This document shows positions 5,965 to 13,836 of a stretch of DNA of 22,008 nucleotides, in pieces. A program made the position numbers and the translations under genes. Under the pieces are notes generated by a model. The model ran no database searches. It was given only the letters and a program-made list of their open reading frames with translations, and was not told the origin of the DNA. The first letter of the stretch is position 1. The number at the start of each line of letters is the position of its first letter. This stretch comes from a virus, in IMG/VR virus record IMGVR_UViG_3300047548_001361, positions 1 to 22,008 of that record; one strand, given 5' to 3'.

Positions 5965-8402
5965 AACTGAATATTGCAATTGGAAAATCGCGCTTAGATA
6001 AAAAGTGGAAGAATACAGAAATTGAATGGAATGACTTTGTAAAGCGTGTATCTAAAACTCACAGAACTGTTGAAACTGTTGATGAATACGCTTCTTTCAA
6101 ACGTGACCGGCAAGACGAGATCAAAGATGTGGGTGGCTTTGTAGGTGGTTATCTGGCTCAAGGCCGGCGCCTGGTGAGTAGTGTATTGCATCGTCAAATG
6201 ATGACTCTTGATGCTGATGAAGCTACGATTGACTTCTGGCAGAAGTTCTGTCTGCAATACAATTGTGAAGCACTTATCTATTCTACTCATAAGCATACAA
6301 ATGAGAATCCAAGATTTCGATTGGTGATTCCACTTGAAAGAGAAGTATTCCAAGATGAATACTACGCTATTGCCAGGCGTATCGCCGGTGATGTTGGAAT
6401 AGATATGTTCGATGCTACAGGTTATCAACCTCACCGTTTAATGTATTGGCCAAGTACATCATGTGATGGACATTTTGTGTTTGAACATCAAAAAGGAAAG
6501 TTCTTAAATCCTGATGATGTGCTTGCAAGATATGTTGATTGGACTGATGTGAGTGCATGGCCAATTGGAAAACGTGAAAAAAAGATAGCTGATCATTCTA
6601 TTAAAAAACAAGGTGAACCAAGTGAAAAGCCAGGTCTTATCGGTGCTTTCAATCGTGCATATACTATTGAAGAAGCTATAGAAAAATTCCTGAGTGATGT
6701 ATATGAAAAATCTGATATTAAAGATCGTTATACATATAAAGAAGGTTCAACTGCAAGTGGAGTAATTGTATATGACAATAAATTTATTTATTCACATCAT
6801 TCAACTGATCCTACAAATGGTATTCTTTGCAATGCATTTGATATGGTCAGACTTCATAAGTTCGGCATCAAAGATTCTGATGATGAAGAAATTCCTGTAA
6901 ATAAAAGACCAAGCTATCTTGCAATGAGTGAATTTGCAAGTAAAGATAAAACTGTTGCTGTTGAAATAGGACAGGCAAAATTAGATAAAGCTAAAGAAGC
7001 ATTTGAAGAAGCCGGTTTGGTAATTGATGATGAAGTGCCAGATACAAAGAAAGTGAAAGATGCTGATTGGCTTAAGAAAATGGATATTGACACAAAAGGA
7101 AATCTGCATAATACTTTAAATAATATTGCACTGGTGTTAGATCATGATCCCGCATTTAGTGGAAATTTAGTTTATGACGAGTTTGAAGGTTTAGCATTTT
7201 TCAAACGTGCTTTACCATGGCGGAAGATTTGCGAGAATCCTGGGTTAAGTGATAACGATCTTGCTAACATAGAAAATCACATTGAAAGGATTTATAAAAT
7301 AACGACAGGAAGTGAGAAGTTGAAAAAAGGTTTATCAATAATTTTTGAAAAGAACAAAATCCACAGTGTACGAGATTATCTTAGTAAAGTAAAATGGGAT
7401 GGTAAAAAAAGAGTTGATACTTTATTAATCGATTTCATGGGTGCTGAAGATTCAGAATACATGAGAGCAATAACAAGAAAAACACTTGCAGCATGTGTAG
7501 GAATAAAATTTGATAATATACTTACATTGGTTGGTGAAGAAGGTCAAGGTAAAAGTCGTTTGTTTGCAAAACTTGGAGGACAGTGGTTCAGTGATACTTT
7601 CAATCTGCATATGTTACAATCTAAAGAAGCATATGAGCAGATACAAGGTGTGTGGATAATAGAAATTCCGGAACTCTCAGGACTTGCAAAAGCAGAAGTT
7701 GAAAGAGTAAAAGGATTTATATCAGCTACACAAGACCGGTATCGTGGAGCATACGCAAGAATAACGGAAACAAGAAAACGACAATGTGTGTTTGTAGCAA
7801 GTACGAATTTGCGTGATTTTTTAAAGAGTCAAACAGGAAACAGAAGATTCTGGCCGGTAGAAACTTTTATAAATGAACCAAAATATAATGTCCATTTATT
7901 AAAGCAAGAGGATATAGATTTAATATGGGCAGAAGCTGTTATGATATACAATCAAGGTGAAACACTTTATTTAGAAGGTGAAGTATTAAAACAAGCTACA
8001 TTGATTCAAACAGAATTCACAGAAGAAAATCCTTTGATCAGCTTGTTTGAAGAATATCTTAGTATGGATATTCCGAAAAACTGGTATGATCTTTCAAGAT
8101 GGGATAAAATTGAAATCACTCAATTGAAAGAAAACAGAGATGACTATGTGAAAAGAAAACAAGTATGTGCACAAGAATTATGGGAGATTGCGATGGGTGA
8201 AAAAAACAAAATGACGATTTACGATTTGAAAAATATAAAACTTGCAATGAGTAAAATAAAAGATTGGCAACGTTCAAAAGACAATTTACGATTTGGAAAA
8301 TCATATCCAAGACAGCGCGGCGCGTATGTATTTAGTGGTACAGATGACCGGCTAAGTGGTACAAAAGGTGGTACAAGTGGTACATATGAACATTTATTGT
8401 GA
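5961..8402 (+). CDS. primase-helicase, VirE/VapE-type (AEP-like primase plus SF3-like ATPase)
   Basis: 813 residues in two parts. The N-terminal third resembles an archaeo-eukaryotic primase: MTLDADEA with D84 and D86 as the metal pair, then YSTHKHTNENPRFRLVIPL and QPHRLMYWPS. The C-terminal half is the VirE/VapE ATPase: GEEGQGKS Walker A at 525-532 (K531), Walker B-like IIEIPEL at 566-572, and a downstream FVASTN plus NRRFWPVE stretch typical of the family. It would open the origin and prime the DNA for the polymerase upstream. The last ~20 residues (SGT, GGT and SGT units) are encoded by repeat units that continue into the following non-coding gap, so the gene end doubles as part of the putative origin. 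It starts in a four-base overlap with the previous stop. Confidence 0.92.
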   Translation: MKLNIAIGKSRLDKKWKNTEIEWNDFVKRVSKTHRTVETVDEYASFKRDRQDEIKDVGGFVGGYLAQGRRLVSSVLHRQMMTLDADEATIDFWQKFCLQYNCEALIYSTHKHTNENPRFRLVIPLEREVFQDEYYAIARRIAGDVGIDMFDATGYQPHRLMYWPSTSCDGHFVFEHQKGKFLNPDDVLARYVDWTDVSAWPIGKREKKIADHSIKKQGEPSEKPGLIGAFNRAYTIEEAIEKFLSDVYEKSDIKDRYTYKEGSTASGVIVYDNKFIYSHHSTDPTNGILCNAFDMVRLHKFGIKDSDDEEIPVNKRPSYLAMSEFASKDKTVAVEIGQAKLDKAKEAFEEAGLVIDDEVPDTKKVKDADWLKKMDIDTKGNLHNTLNNIALVLDHDPAFSGNLVYDEFEGLAFFKRALPWRKICENPGLSDNDLANIENHIERIYKITTGSEKLKKGLSIIFEKNKIHSVRDYLSKVKWDGKKRVDTLLIDFMGAEDSEYMRAITRKTLAACVGIKFDNILTLVGEEGQGKSRLFAKLGGQWFSDTFNLHMLQSKEAYEQIQGVWIIEIPELSGLAKAEVERVKGFISATQDRYRGAYARITETRKRQCVFVASTNLRDFLKSQTGNRRFWPVETFINEPKYNVHLLKQEDIDLIWAEAVMIYNQGETLYLEGEVLKQATLIQTEFTEENPLISLFEEYLSMDIPKNWYDLSRWDKIEITQLKENRDDYVKRKQVCAQELWEIAMGEKNKMTIYDLKNIKLAMSKIKDWQRSKDNLRFGKSYPRQRGAYVFSGTDDRLSGTKGGTSGTYEHLL

Positions 8403-8679
8403 TATTTGAAGTGGTACAGTTTCTAAAAAAGTGTACCGATGTGAGTACCACCTAAACAACTCTAAACGAATCATTTATGTATTATAAAAATTTTATTGTA
8501 CCACTCAATGTACCACCTAAGTTGTTGATTTATACTATTCTATATCTTAGTGGTACAATATTATATATATTTAAAACATTACCTTCTATTAGACCATATT
8601 TAGACCATCTAATAGCTATTCGACGGTCTAATAGCCGGCCCTATATAGAAAACGCAAAAAAGTGTACCACTGTACCAGG
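8334..8679. repeat. AGTGGTACA iteron cluster, putative replication origin
   Basis: Twelve copies of AGTGGTACA or its complement occur in 346 bases. Forward: 8334-8342, 8355-8363, 8367-8375, 8376-8384, 8410-8418, 8549-8557. Reverse: 8432-8438 (partial), 8444-8452 (one mismatch), 8497-8505, 8509-8517, 8663-8671, 8671-8679 (partial). The first four lie inside the end of the primase-helicase gene, the rest in the non-coding gap before the VRR-NUC gene. Outside this cluster I found only one core TGGTACA, at 2234-2240. The clustered, bidirectional copies next to a replication initiator-type gene and AT-rich DNA fit an iteron origin. An operator array is the alternative. Confidence 0.7.
8586..8634. 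repeat. TTAGACC / CTAATAG inverted and direct repeats
   Basis: CTATTAGACC (8586-8595) and GGTCTAATAG (8625-8634) are an exact 10-base inverted repeat. TTAGACCAT occurs at 8589-8597 and again at 8600-8608, 11 bases apart, one helical turn. CTAATAG recurs at 8609-8615, and AATAGCTATT (8611-8620) is a perfect palindrome at the centre. This second repeat family lies within the iteron region and could be a second protein's binding site or an extrudable cruciform at the origin. Confidence 0.6.
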
Positions 8680-8690
8680 AAGCTGAAATT

Positions 8691-8975
8691 ATGGAAAATA
8701 GCATTGAAAAATATTTGAAACGTAAAGTTGAAAAGAATGGTGGAATATGTTTAAAATTTGTGTCACCAGGATATACAGGAGTTCCGGACCGGTTATGCAT
8801 ATTCAAAAATAAATTCTTTTTTGTTGAAACAAAAGATACAGGAAAAGAATTAAGACCAAGACAATTGTTTGTAAAAAAAATATTGGAATCATTTGGTTTA
8901 AAAGTTTATAAAGCAGATTCAAAAGAAATAGTTAATGAAATACTCTCCAAGGAATTATCAAACATACGGAACTAA
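8691..8975 (+). CDS. VRR-NUC domain nuclease
   Basis: 94 residues, the size usual for stand-alone phage VRR-NUC proteins of the PD-(D/E)xK superfamily. The catalytic core is visible: GVPD (G30-D33) and VETK (E46, K48), followed by LRPRQ (Q58) and a C-terminal helix-strand (VKKILESFGLKVYKADS). The N-terminal helix with E6 probably completes the active site. Stand-alone VRR-NUC proteins are thought to cut branched or flapped DNA during replication or recombination, and often sit directly before an SNF2 helicase, as here; the two genes overlap by 41 bases. A GGAAG sequence 12 bases before the ATG is a possible ribosome binding site. Confidence 0.92.
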   Translation: MENSIEKYLKRKVEKNGGICLKFVSPGYTGVPDRLCIFKNKFFFVETKDTGKELRPRQLFVKKILESFGLKVYKADSKEIVNEILSKELSNIRN

Positions 8976-10326
8976 CAGAATGATTGAACTGCCTGAGTGC
9001 GGTCCATTCATTGATATGGGATTAGGAAAAACTGTTATGACTTTGACAGCTTTAGATCATTTGTTTAAAAATAAAACTATCAAGAAAGTTTTGGTGATAG
9101 CACCTAAGAAAGTCGCTGAGAGCGTTTGGTCTGATGAAATAGAAAAATGGGATCATTTGAATCATTTAACTTTTTCAAAAGTATTAGGAACACAAAAGCA
9201 ACGTGAAAATGGATTGGTTCAAAAGGCGCAGATATATTTGATCAATCGTGAAAATGTCGTGTGGCTTGTAAGTAAATATGGATTGAATTGGCCTTTTGAT
9301 ACAGTTGTTATAGATGAATTGAGTTCATTTAAAAATCACAAGAGCCAACGTTTTAAAGCGTTGAAAATGATCAGGCCATATATCAAACGCGCAATCGGTT
9401 TGACAGGTACACCGGCATCAAACGGTTTACTTGATTTGTGGAGCGAATTATTTCTATTGGACAAAGGTAAAAGATTAGGAACACGTTTTTCAGAATATCG
9501 CGATATGTATTTTCAGCCAGGTTCAAGAGATGGTCATGTTGTATTTAATTATACATTAAAGAAAGGTGACCCGTTACTTGGCGAAGGTTATTACAGAAAA
9601 GAAGTGTTTGATCGTATAAAAGATATTTGCTTCTCAATGAAAACAGAAGATTATATTGATCTTCCTGCATGCATTGATAATGATATATGGTTAGAAATGC
9701 CTGATGATCTTTTAAAGAAGTATAAAGATTTTGAACGTGATCAGGTTTTGCAATTCATAGAAACTGGAAAAGAAATTTCAGCTGTGAATGCTGCAGGTCT
9801 TACAAATAAACTTTTGCAATTTGCAAATGGCGCAATATACGATTCAGAAAAAACCTGGCACCAGGTTCATGATCTTAAATTGGATGAGTTAGAAGAACGT
9901 TTTGAAATGTTAAATGGAAAACCTTTGTTGACTTTCTATTCATTTATAAGTGATAAAGAAAGAATCCAATTGAGGTTTAAAAAAGCCGCAAGAGAATTAA
10001 AAACTCCACAAGATATAAAAGATTGGAATAGTGGAAAAATACAAATGGCAATATGTCATCCAATGAGTGCAGGTCATGGATTGAATCTTCAATTTGGCGG
10101 ATGGAATATGGCTTGGTATGGTTTACCATGGAGTTTAGAACTTTATAAACAAGCTATAAAAAGAATCCATCGTTATGGTGTTGAAAACATTGTAAACAAT
10201 ATGAGATTTCTTTTGAAAGGATCGATGGATTTAGATGTCAGTAATGCTTTAATGGGAAAAGACAATTTACAAAATGCAGTTTTAAAAGCAGTAAAAGCAA
10301 GAATACATGAATACGCAGGTTTATAA
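8935..10326 (+). CDS. SNF2-type DNA helicase/translocase
   Basis: 463 residues, a compact phage SNF2-family ATPase. A Q-motif-like SPRNYQ opens the protein, followed by Walker A MGLGKT (G29-T33, K32), motif II VVIDELSSFK, motif III GLTGTPASNG, and in the C-terminal RecA-like lobe QAIKRIHRYG (motif VI, arginine finger region) after MSAGHGLNLQF (motif V). There are no extra domains. Phage SNF2 proteins beside VRR-NUC nucleases are presumed to remodel or translocate on duplex DNA in replication or recombination. The ATG at 8935 lies inside the nuclease gene; the Q motif begins at residue 4, so this start is well supported. Confidence 0.93.
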   Translation: MKYSPRNYQTYGTNRMIELPECGPFIDMGLGKTVMTLTALDHLFKNKTIKKVLVIAPKKVAESVWSDEIEKWDHLNHLTFSKVLGTQKQRENGLVQKAQIYLINRENVVWLVSKYGLNWPFDTVVIDELSSFKNHKSQRFKALKMIRPYIKRAIGLTGTPASNGLLDLWSELFLLDKGKRLGTRFSEYRDMYFQPGSRDGHVVFNYTLKKGDPLLGEGYYRKEVFDRIKDICFSMKTEDYIDLPACIDNDIWLEMPDDLLKKYKDFERDQVLQFIETGKEISAVNAAGLTNKLLQFANGAIYDSEKTWHQVHDLKLDELEERFEMLNGKPLLTFYSFISDKERIQLRFKKAARELKTPQDIKDWNSGKIQMAICHPMSAGHGLNLQFGGWNMAWYGLPWSLELYKQAIKRIHRYGVENIVNNMRFLLKGSMDLDVSNALMGKDNLQNAVLKAVKARIHEYAGL

Positions 10327-10582
10327 AAAATCCTTATTATATTATCTTAACAATGTTGATTCTGAAAAATTTACAGCGTCAGCAAATGGTCTTTGCATTG
10401 TTATAAGTAAATTCACGAAGAAACAATATCTTAGTTATAATAAACTGATTATAGATTATCCTGAGTTGAAAGCAGACAAGAAATTTTTAGGATTAAGAAG
10501 TCATGAAGGATATAAAGCAAGAACAAAAATATTGGAAAAAGCAATTAAAAAATTGGAACCAAAATGGGTAAACCTGTTTTAA
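10307..10582 (+). CDS. hypothetical protein, 91 aa
   Basis: Unrecognised basic, mainly helical protein, with a possible N-terminal helix YKKSLLYYLNNV, a middle LCIVISKFTKKQYLSYNKLI strand-helix and a C-terminal lysine-rich helix ARTKILEKAIKKLEP. The start overlaps the helicase gene by 20 bases and the end overlaps the next gene by 19 bases. The basic charge would suit nucleic acid binding, but no domain is recognised. Confidence 0.65.
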   Translation: MNTQVYKKSLLYYLNNVDSEKFTASANGLCIVISKFTKKQYLSYNKLIIDYPELKADKKFLGLRSHEGYKARTKILEKAIKKLEPKWVNLF

Positions 10583-10908
10583 GAAAATGCAATACAAAAT
10601 ATTGCAGAAATAAAAGTTTCAAAAAACATTGTCAAAAATGCTATTCAAAATTTTGGAGAGAAAAGAATCCTGTTCTTTACTGTTATCTCACAGTAAAAAA
10701 TAATGCAAAGAGAAGAAAAAAGTTTTTCAGTCTTACTTTTGAAGAATTCAAGGAGTTTTGTATTGAAACAAAATACATGGATAAAAAAGGAAGAACACGA
10801 AACAAATACACGATAGATCGAATAGTAAATGAACTTGGATATATAAGAGCAAACATAAGATGTATAAAGCAAATTGATAACTCAAGAAAACAAGATCTTC
10901 CATTTTGA
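10564..10908 (+). CDS. HNH-like protein with N-terminal zinc motif
   Basis: 114 residues. The N-terminus has C9-x4-C14-x8-C23-x2-C26, a plausible zinc site. The C-terminal part reads YTIDRI (D85, R86) then LGYIRANIRCIKQIDNSRK, which matches the SxDRIxxxxGYxxxNIxxxxxxxNxxK segment of phage HNH endonucleases. The first catalytic histidine pair is not evident where DH would be expected (DR instead), as in several divergent phage members. HNH proteins placed just before the terminases often assist DNA packaging by nicking or cutting; this is inference here. The stop at 10906-10908 is followed in the same frame by another coding-like stretch. Confidence 0.7.
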   Translation: MGKPVLRKCNTKYCRNKSFKKHCQKCYSKFWREKNPVLYCYLTVKNNAKRRKKFFSLTFEEFKEFCIETKYMDKKGRTRNKYTIDRIVNELGYIRANIRCIKQIDNSRKQDLPF

Positions 10909-11124
10909 ACAAAAAGAAAAGAAATAGAGAATCTGTTTCCACACATAAATGGAAAAATAGTAGAAGTCTATATTGGAAAGAACTGCAGCTATTATTTAAC
11001 AGGTATTGTAAAAGAATGGACAGGTCTTTATTTAGTACTTGAATCAGTCAGAATTTGGAATGGCGAAGAAGAAGAAAAAAAGTCTATATATTGTAATTCA
11101 ATACGAAAGATAGAGATAGTCTGA
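10909..11124 (+). CDS. coding-like frame without a normal start codon
   Basis: After the TGA of the HNH-like gene, the same frame stays open for 71 codons to a TGA at 11122-11124. The translation looks like a folded small protein: KEIENLFPHINGKIVEVYIG, then YYLTGIVKEWTGLYLVLESV, then an acidic EEEE turn and a YCNSIRKIEIV end, a strand-rich pattern similar to Sm-like or small beta-barrel phage proteins. No ATG, GTG or TTG occurs in frame. The nearest candidates are ATA at 10924 behind an AAAAGAAAAGAA purine run, or readthrough of the TGA that would extend the HNH-like protein to about 186 residues. A damaged start or a sequencing error is also possible. Codon use matches neighbours. Confidence 0.6.
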   Translation, partial: TKRKEIENLFPHINGKIVEVYIGKNCSYYLTGIVKEWTGLYLVLESVRIWNGEEEEKKSIYCNSIRKIEIV

Positions 11125-11131
11125 TCTTTTC

Positions 11132-11139
11132 TATATTTG
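11132..11139 (+). promoter_or_regulatory. Bacteroidota-type promoter -7 element
   Basis: TATATTTG matches the TAnnTTTG -7 consensus of the Bacteroidota primary sigma factor. It sits 22 bases before the ATG of the small terminase gene, in the only sizeable gap of this region, and would give a leader of roughly 15-16 bases. No good -33 TTTG is seen at the usual 19-23 base spacing. It is a fair candidate for the promoter of packaging and tail genes. Confidence 0.5.
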
Positions 11140-11161
11140 TATTTTACAACACTAAATCTAT

Positions 11162-11779
11162 ATGGCAACTAAAAAAGTAAAATCACAAATCCAGAAAAGA
11201 GCTCCCAAGAAAATACGGGAAAACAAACATGACGGAACAAAATTCAAGTTCAGTTGCAAAGGAGAAGAATTTGAAATGAATGATTCTCAAAAATTGTTTT
11301 GCATGAAATATGTGGAACTGCAATTCAACGGAAGAGCAGCTGCAATAGCAGTTGGGTACGAACCGAATTCAGCACATGTTGCCGCATCCAGGTTGGTAAA
11401 CAATGATAATGTCAAAAGATATATCAATATTTTGAAAGATGATTTGGCATTGCAAATTGGTGTTTCCGCAGCGATGATTGCAAATGAATATAAGAAAATT
11501 GGATTTGCAAATATCAAAAACCTGTATGATGAAATGGGAAATCTTAAATCACCACAGGATTTGGATGATGATACTGCTGCAGCTATTAGTGGAATAGAAT
11601 ATGATGATATTGTAATTGGAAAAGAAAAAGTAGGAGTAACAACTAAGATGAAAAGATATGATAAACTCGTTGCGTTGGATAAGTTAGCTAAGATGACCGG
11701 TGTTGATGGAGTTTTGAAAGTTGCTCAAACAGACACAGAAGGAAATGACATTGTAGAAATCACAAACACAGACGAATGA
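11162..11779 (+). CDS. terS: terminase small subunit (Terminase_2 type)
   Basis: 205 residues. A basic, lysine-rich N-terminal tail (1-30) precedes a Terminase_2-like domain: DSQKLFCMKYVELQFNGRAAAIAVGY (41-66) then helix SAHVAASRLVNNDNVKRYI, the usual helix-turn-helix that recognises the packaging site. A GVSAAMIANEYKKIGFANI stretch and the C-terminal oligomerisation part follow. The protein loads the phage DNA onto the large subunit. It starts at the first ATG behind the promoter-like element and ends in a four-base overlap with the next gene. Its identity is supported by the large terminase two genes downstream. Confidence 0.9.
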   Translation: MATKKVKSQIQKRAPKKIRENKHDGTKFKFSCKGEEFEMNDSQKLFCMKYVELQFNGRAAAIAVGYEPNSAHVAASRLVNNDNVKRYINILKDDLALQIGVSAAMIANEYKKIGFANIKNLYDEMGNLKSPQDLDDDTAAAISGIEYDDIVIGKEKVGVTTKMKRYDKLVALDKLAKMTGVDGVLKVAQTDTEGNDIVEITNTDE

Positions 11780-12099
11780 AAGTAAGAAAATTTGGAGATG
11801 AATCAGAAGGTTTTATGTGTATCAATTGTCCTGGTTGTAAAGAAGAACATGTCATTGCTACTATAAAACCATTTTCAAACGGAGCAAAGTGGAGTTTCAA
11901 TAGTAATTTTGAAAAACCAACTTTTCGTCCATCATTATTAATAAGAACAGGAAAATATGTAGATAAAAACTATTCAGATGAACTTACCTCCTCAATATGT
12001 CATTCATATATAGTAGATGGAAAAATACAGTTTTTGAATGACTGCACACATGAATTGAAAGGACAAACAGTTGATCTATTAGACATAATCAATTTATGA
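11776..12099 (+). CDS. DUF6527 family protein
   Basis: 107 residues. The N-terminus has C15-x2-C18-x2-C21 and H25, a zinc-ligand-like set, then KWSFNSNFEKPTFRPS and in the last third CHSYIVDGKIQFLNDCTHEL followed by GQTVDL. This W-x-FN, PTFxPS, CHxxxxDGxIQFLxDCTH, GQxVxL series matches DUF6527, a family of unknown function common in phage genomes. It sits between the two terminase genes with four-base overlaps on both sides, so it is probably produced with the packaging machinery, but what it does is unknown. Confidence 0.82.
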   Translation: MKVRKFGDESEGFMCINCPGCKEEHVIATIKPFSNGAKWSFNSNFEKPTFRPSLLIRTGKYVDKNYSDELTSSICHSYIVDGKIQFLNDCTHELKGQTVDLLDIINL

Positions 12100-13481
12100 A
12101 GATTAAAATTGATAAACGGAATTTCAATCCGTTGTATTTTGAACTAAAGAAGTTCTTGAATGATAAAAACATCAGGACTATAATAGTATATGGCGGCACA
12201 TCAGCCGCCAAAACTTTTTCTATATGTCAGCACCTGGTGATTGATCTGTTTCAAAATAAATATTCAACAGCTGTTTTCAGAAAGGAATCAACTACTATTG
12301 ATTCAACAGTATATAAAGATTGCAAGACTATTTCCAGCAAGTTTAAGATGCGAAATAAGTTGAAGCATATAAAACACTGTATAAGAAAAAATGAAGACTG
12401 TGAAATAAAATTCTTTGGTCTTGATGATCCTGAAAAAGCAAAAGGTCTTTCATCTTATAAAAAGATATATGCGAATGAGATAAGTAAATTTGACAAAGAA
12501 GATTATGATGAGTTGCTTGATCGTATGCGTGGTATTGAAGGACAACAGCTGATTGTTGATTTCAATCCTATTGATGAGAATCACTGGATGAAAAAGGAAA
12601 TAGATGAAGAACAATGGATTGATTTGAATCACTCATTGCCAGGTGAAAATTCATTTGTTCAGATCAACACTGACGGCGATATGATATTAATAAGGACAAC
12701 GTATCAAGATAACTATTGGGTTGTCGGTTCTCCTTATCCTGGTTATGGTATGATCGATGTGCACGCATTAAAACGTTTTGAAACTCTCAAGAAACGTAAT
12801 CCATCAAGATACAGAGTGAATGCATTAGGAGAATGGGGAGTTGAAGATAATCCTGATCCATGGCTTTATTCATTCGATTATGATGTACATACTGTTGATC
12901 GAATTCCACTTATGCCTTCTTATCCTGTATATTTATCTTTCGATTTCAATAAAGATCCATTCACATGTAATGTGATTCAAATGAGTCCTCATCAAGGACA
13001 TTCTGATTCATTCATACATTTTATAGATCAATATAAAGGAAAAATGACAATCACTGAAATGTGTACACGTATTAAAACAAAATACAAAGGTTGCATACTA
13101 TACGTGACAGGTGATCGTAGTGGAAGTCTTGAAGGAGAAATTGCAAGTGATTCACTTTATGAGTCAGCATATAAAATTATAAAAGGTGCATTGGGAATAA
13201 GTGATAAACAACTTCACATCAACAAAAGCAATATGACTCATGCAAGTTCAAGAGTATTATGTAATGCAATGTTTGAACAATATCCAAATCTTAGATTGTC
13301 AAGAAGTGCATGTCCTGATATTATCAATGATTGTCGTATTGCAAAAAAAGATCCAAAATCAAAAGACCCTCATAAGCTATTAAAAGATCGCGGTATCTAT
13401 AAGATGGACTTATTCGACGGCCTTAGATACTTTTTTCAAACATATTTTAGTAAGTTCGCTGAAACAAATTACTTTAAGTAA
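12096..13481 (+). CDS. terL: terminase large subunit
   Basis: 461 residues, the packaging motor. The N-terminal ATPase domain has Walker A GGTSAAKT (G33-T40, K39) and the probable Walker B/catalytic glutamate in IYANEISKF (E128), followed by a motif III-like IVDFNPID. The C-terminal RNase H-like nuclease shows SFDFN (D283), VTGDRSGS (D340) and DLFDGLRYFF (D438 or D441) as the metal-binding acidic residues. It moves DNA into the procapsid and cuts it. It starts in a four-base overlap with the DUF6527 gene. The following gene begins one base after its stop. No portal gene follows, which is unusual for this family. Confidence 0.95.
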   Translation: MKIKIDKRNFNPLYFELKKFLNDKNIRTIIVYGGTSAAKTFSICQHLVIDLFQNKYSTAVFRKESTTIDSTVYKDCKTISSKFKMRNKLKHIKHCIRKNEDCEIKFFGLDDPEKAKGLSSYKKIYANEISKFDKEDYDELLDRMRGIEGQQLIVDFNPIDENHWMKKEIDEEQWIDLNHSLPGENSFVQINTDGDMILIRTTYQDNYWVVGSPYPGYGMIDVHALKRFETLKKRNPSRYRVNALGEWGVEDNPDPWLYSFDYDVHTVDRIPLMPSYPVYLSFDFNKDPFTCNVIQMSPHQGHSDSFIHFIDQYKGKMTITEMCTRIKTKYKGCILYVTGDRSGSLEGEIASDSLYESAYKIIKGALGISDKQLHINKSNMTHASSRVLCNAMFEQYPNLRLSRSACPDIINDCRIAKKDPKSKDPHKLLKDRGIYKMDLFDGLRYFFQTYFSKFAETNYFK

Positions 13482-13482
13482 T

Positions 13483-13836
13483 ATGGCAAAGATTAATCAA
13501 GGTTGGTTAAGTGCAAGTAAACCAAAATGGGTGGAAGAAAATGATGCATTCTTTTTTAAACTTGGAACTGATGTTATAAATACAGAGTTATCATCAGAAG
13601 ACGGAATGAATATTGCATCTTTGATTAATGAAAAAATAAAACCTTTTAATTCCTGGTCGGTTTATTATTATGGAGATGGTCGTTGGGACTTTTCATCTGG
13701 AAAAGATTTTAAGATGGATAACATGCAACAAGAAGTTTACGACTTAATATCAAAAATACACGGTTATAAATTCAAACTGTCTCCAATAGAAGAAAACAAA
13801 TATTCAATCAATTTTAAAATTTATTCTCTTGTTTAA
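13483..13836 (+). CDS. hypothetical protein, 117 aa
   Basis: Unrecognised. It opens MAKINQGWLSASKPKW, contains WSVYYYGDGRWDFSSGK and ends with a strand-like KYSINFKIYSLV; the aromatic, Gly-containing centre suggests a beta-rich fold. It lies one base after the large terminase and overlaps the next reading frame by eight bases. Position alone suggests a tail or connector role. The absence of a Shine-Dalgarno sequence matches its neighbours. Confidence 0.7.
   Translation: MAKINQGWLSASKPKWVEENDAFFFKLGTDVINTELSSEDGMNIASLINEKIKPFNSWSVYYYGDGRWDFSSGKDFKMDNMQQEVYDLISKIHGYKFKLSPIEENKYSINFKIYSLV

Noticed and set aside
5994-6434. 146-codon antisense frame
   Set aside because: It lies fully opposite the strongly supported primase domain, and its composition is that of a complement of coding DNA.
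8334-8679. CRISPR array
   Set aside because: Repeats are only nine bases, occur in both orientations and have irregular spacing, so they are not CRISPR repeats.
8477-8686. 69-codon + strand frame between the primase-helicase and the VRR-NUC gene
   Set aside because: It is built largely from the repeat units, covers both repeat families and has no protein-like pattern; the region reads as an origin or control region.
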